Below, in pieces: positions 6,087-8,083 of a stretch of DNA of 8,083 nucleotides. Source of the DNA: an uncultured Erysipelotrichaceae bacterium (GTDB lineage: Bacteria; Bacillota_I; Bacilli_A; Erysipelotrichales; Erysipelotrichaceae). Position numbers and translations under genes: made by a program. The stretch covers positions 1 through 8,083 of the forward strand of contig CALNCD010000098.1 of the NCBI GenBank assembly GCA_937874965.1, given 5' to 3'. The notes under the pieces were generated by a model, which saw nothing but the letters and a program-made list of their open reading frames with translations, searched no databases and had not been told where the DNA came from. Each line of letters opens with the position of its first letter. Position 1 is the first letter of the stretch.

Positions 6087-7445
6087 ATGAGAAGTTTACA
6101 GGATTCGAGCTCAAAATCATTAAAGAATGATCGTATCAATCAGCTCCTGAGCGATCAGGAAAAAATTGCTTCCTGGTTGGTCATGGAAGCGACTCTGGCA
6201 AAGGCACAGGCTAAATTCGGACTTATCCCGAAGGAAGCAGCCGAGATCATTGAGGAAAAAGCCAGAATCGAAAACCTTGATCTTGCGAAAATCGAAGCCA
6301 TCAAGGCAGAAATCGGTCATGGCTTCGTCCCTTTTGTTAAAGTCTTTACAGAAGTTTGCGGTGAAGACGCAGGCAAATATGTTCACTATGGGGTAACTAC
6401 CCAAAACATCCAGCAATCCGGGCAGCTTTATATCGCCCGGCAGATAAACCATGAGTTCAAGCTGATGCTGGCTGATATCCTGGACAACTACAGCAGCCTG
6501 GCAAAAAAGCACGCCCATGATGTCATGGCTGGTCGGACCCACGGGCGCCATGCAGTACCGATAACATTCGGGTATAAGGTTTCTGTCTGGATCTATGAAC
6601 TCTCCCAAGCAATTGAAGGGTTGCTTGAATGTGAGAAGCGTGCTTTTCAGATAATGATGGGCGGTGCGGTTGGCGGATTCAATACCTTCCCGGATCATGG
6701 ACGTGACATTCAGAAAGAAGTCAGTCGGCTGCTAGGCATGCCGGAAATGAGCATTCCTTCGCGGAACATCAATTCCCACAAGGAAGAATACATGATGCAT
6801 CTGGCCCTGGTGTGTAACTGTCTCCATAAGATGGCACAGGAAGTCTATTACACCGGTCTCGAAGAAATCGGGGAGATTTCCGAGTCTTTCAAGGGTGGAA
6901 CAGTAGGAAGCTCAACAATGCCTCACAAAATCAACCCGAAGCTGGCAAAGGGGATTATTGCCAATGCTGATAAACTCTACAGTACCCTGATTCCCGGACT
7001 GTATTCAAACATCCGCTTATTCGAGGGAGACAGCAGTTCATATCTGCTCTTTGACAGACTCATGGAAGAAGCTCAGGAACTTACCAATGAAGTGCTCATC
7101 CGGGCCCGCGAACTGACACGGACAATGCATGTGCATACGGATAAGCTCAAGACGAATGCCTGGTTGAATAAGGGATTGGATAATGCTGAACACATTATGA
7201 TGGAACTTGCCAAAGTGATCGGAAAGGATCAGGCCCATCAATTACTGTATTCCATCTCCATGAATACCGAATTGAATTATCAGTCTTTCTATGACCTCTT
7301 ACGTCAAGAACCGATGCTTGCTTCCTTCAGCGATCAGGACTTGCGCAATCTCATTGATCCTGAACAGTACACGGGTCTCTGTGCCCAGCTTGCCGTGGAA
7401 CAAGCTGACCATGCCACAGGCATTGCATCTGCCTTGCGCTTATGA
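6087..7445 (+). CDS. Fumarase/adenylosuccinate-lyase superfamily enzyme, probable sugar-conjugate lyase
   Basis: A 452-residue, mainly helical enzyme of the lyase superfamily, which forms homotetramers and eliminates fumarate or a similar acid from C-N or C-O bonds. The three conserved regions are visible: HYGVTTQNIQQSGQ (100-113), GRTHGRHAVPITFG (149-162, with the acid His152), and the flexible signature loop GSSTMPHKINP (274-284, catalytic Ser275/Ser276, Lys281, Asn283). Annotation pipelines would probably call it adenylosuccinate lyase (PurB/PcaB-like). I doubt that role: it lies between a sugar PTS and a NagA-like deacetylase with no purine gene near. Region 1 has TTQN where PurB/PcaB proteins usually have TSxD, region 2 has Arg154 where Gln is usual, and after NP the loop reads KLAKG instead of ending in the usual SE. 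A role on a phosphorylated sugar conjugate is inferred. The ATG follows AAGAAGG at 6 bases; the gene overlaps the next by ATGA. Confidence 0.88.
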   Translation: MRSLQDSSSKSLKNDRINQLLSDQEKIASWLVMEATLAKAQAKFGLIPKEAAEIIEEKARIENLDLAKIEAIKAEIGHGFVPFVKVFTEVCGEDAGKYVHYGVTTQNIQQSGQLYIARQINHEFKLMLADILDNYSSLAKKHAHDVMAGRTHGRHAVPITFGYKVSVWIYELSQAIEGLLECEKRAFQIMMGGAVGGFNTFPDHGRDIQKEVSRLLGMPEMSIPSRNINSHKEEYMMHLALVCNCLHKMAQEVYYTGLEEIGEISESFKGGTVGSSTMPHKINPKLAKGIIANADKLYSTLIPGLYSNIRLFEGDSSSYLLFDRLMEEAQELTNEVLIRARELTRTMHVHTDKLKTNAWLNKGLDNAEHIMMELAKVIGKDQAHQLLYSISMNTELNYQSFYDLLRQEPMLASFSDQDLRNLIDPEQYTGLCAQLAVEQADHATGIASALRL

Positions 7446-8083
7446 TCTATTACAGCGAACATATTGTCACCCCAGAGGGCCTGCGCAGAGGCTATCTCGA
7501 GATTGAACAGGACCGTATCCTAGCCCTTCATCCGGATTACGAAGGACCATTCATTGATTATCGTGATGCTATTATTCTTCCTGGATTCATTGATATCCAT
7601 ATCCATGGATGGGGGACCGGATCTCTTATTTATGACAAGTCAGCAGACAGCTTGCATGCTATGGCCCGCGATCTGGTTCAAGAAGGTGTTACAGGCTTTC
7701 TGGGAACAACATTTACCGATACCCAGGAAGCCATTGAAGCCATGATCAGTGCCGGCAATGCAGTATACTGCCGTCAAGACAGCGGAGCAACCCTTCTAGG
7801 GCTTCACCTGGAAGGACCCTTCATCAACCCTGAATATAAAGGTGTTCAGATTGAAACCTGCTGCCAGAAACCTTCCTTGGAATTAATGCAGCATTATCTG
7901 GAATGCCAGGCGATTGACGGGATGATTAAACTCATGACCATGGCCCCTGAACTAGAAGGCGCACAAAACCTCATCGCCTTCTCCAAAGCAAACGGAATTC
8001 AGATTTCAGCTGGGCATACAGGAGCAACCTTTGACGAAATCGCTGCATTGAAGGATACGGGTATCGGCGGTGTTACCCATATG
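7442..8083 (+). CDS. NagA-type amidohydrolase (GlcNAc-6-phosphate deacetylase family), 3' end cut by window edge
   Basis: This is the first 214 residues of an enzyme normally about 380 long; the frame stays open to the edge. The family removes the acetyl group of N-acetylglucosamine-6-phosphate in the cytoplasm. Visible: a small N-terminal beta region, LPGFIDIHIHG (46-56) opening the TIM barrel with metal ligands His53 and His55, GVTGFLGTT (82-90), LGLHLEGPFINPEYKG (119-134) with metal ligand Glu124, SAGHTG (189-194) with His192, and VTHM (211-214) with His213. The catalytic Asp lies beyond the edge. The loop after the HxH motif is unusual (WGTGSLIYD, 57-65): relatives normally have a Gly/Ala-rich turn with an Asp. 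This may alter substrate choice. The start overlaps the lyase stop (ATGA) and has no clear ribosome site, so translation is probably coupled. I leave the symbol blank because the true substrate may not be plain GlcNAc-6-P. Confidence 0.9.
   Translation, partial: MIYYSEHIVTPEGLRRGYLEIEQDRILALHPDYEGPFIDYRDAIILPGFIDIHIHGWGTGSLIYDKSADSLHAMARDLVQEGVTGFLGTTFTDTQEAIEAMISAGNAVYCRQDSGATLLGLHLEGPFINPEYKGVQIETCCQKPSLELMQHYLECQAIDGMIKLMTMAPELEGAQNLIAFSKANGIQISAGHTGATFDEIAALKDTGIGGVTHM

Noticed and set aside
6120..6698. Long antisense open frame (192 codons) on the minus strand inside the lyase gene
   Set aside because: It lies wholly within a well-supported conserved gene, has no ribosome site or promoter I can see, and its translation shows no recognisable motif. 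It is a shadow of the lyase codon pattern.
6087..7445. Naming the lyase purB (purine biosynthesis)
   Set aside because: The superfamily match is clear, but the gene context is sugar uptake and deacetylation and several signature residues differ, so the symbol would mislead.
1..8083. Search by eye for mobile elements, tRNAs, CRISPR repeats and att sites
   Set aside because: Nothing was found. Genes are intact and closely packed, and no repeated units other than the short dyads described were seen.

Overview
The window looks like chromosomal DNA of a Gram-positive (Firmicutes-type) bacterium. The signs are strong purine-rich Shine-Dalgarno sites before the genes, a lipoprotein-type binding protein, a two-PRD sugar regulator and a phosphotransferase (PTS) permease, all at moderate GC. 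The gene mix would suit a gut Erysipelotrichaceae or Clostridia relative, but the genus cannot be told from the sequence. There is no RNA gene, CRISPR array, transposase or phage gene, and the only long non-coding stretches are two short intergenic regions of about 100-140 bases.

Layout. The left half (1-4403) is read leftwards. A PRD/Mga-like regulator (2859-4403) is followed 8 bases later by a Cof-type HAD phosphatase (1984-2850), and this pair ends in a clear intrinsic terminator (1936-1973). A second leftward operon then begins: a lipoprotein solute-binding protein (814-1842) and, 19 bases on, an ABC ATPase (794 to beyond the left edge). The permease of this importer is presumably just outside. 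The right half (4506-8083) is read rightwards: a PTS EIIC-EIIB permease (4506-6068), a fumarase/adenylosuccinate-lyase superfamily enzyme (6087-7445), and, overlapping it by 4 bases, a NagA-type amidohydrolase (7442 to beyond the right edge).

How the parts fit. The regulator and the PTS operon diverge from one compact control region (4404-4505). Their -35 boxes overlap there, and a perfect 11-bp inverted repeat (CTTAAGGGTTT / AAACCCTTAAG, 50 bp between centres) flanks them. One arm fills the -35/-10 spacer of the PTS promoter and the other lies in the regulator's leader. This suggests that the regulator controls both itself and a catabolic pathway: uptake and phosphorylation of a sugar by the EIICB, an elimination by the lyase, deacetylation by the NagA-like enzyme, and perhaps phosphate removal by the HAD protein.

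The most interesting point is that lyase. Known relatives release fumarate (or a similar unsaturated acid) from C-N or C-O bonds of succinyl or malyl compounds and have no obvious place between a sugar PTS and a GlcNAc-6-phosphate deacetylase. It also differs from purine-pathway adenylosuccinate lyases at several signature positions. The operon may therefore degrade an amino-sugar conjugate carrying a malyl, succinyl or aspartyl group. That is an inference from gene context and family chemistry; the substrate is unknown.
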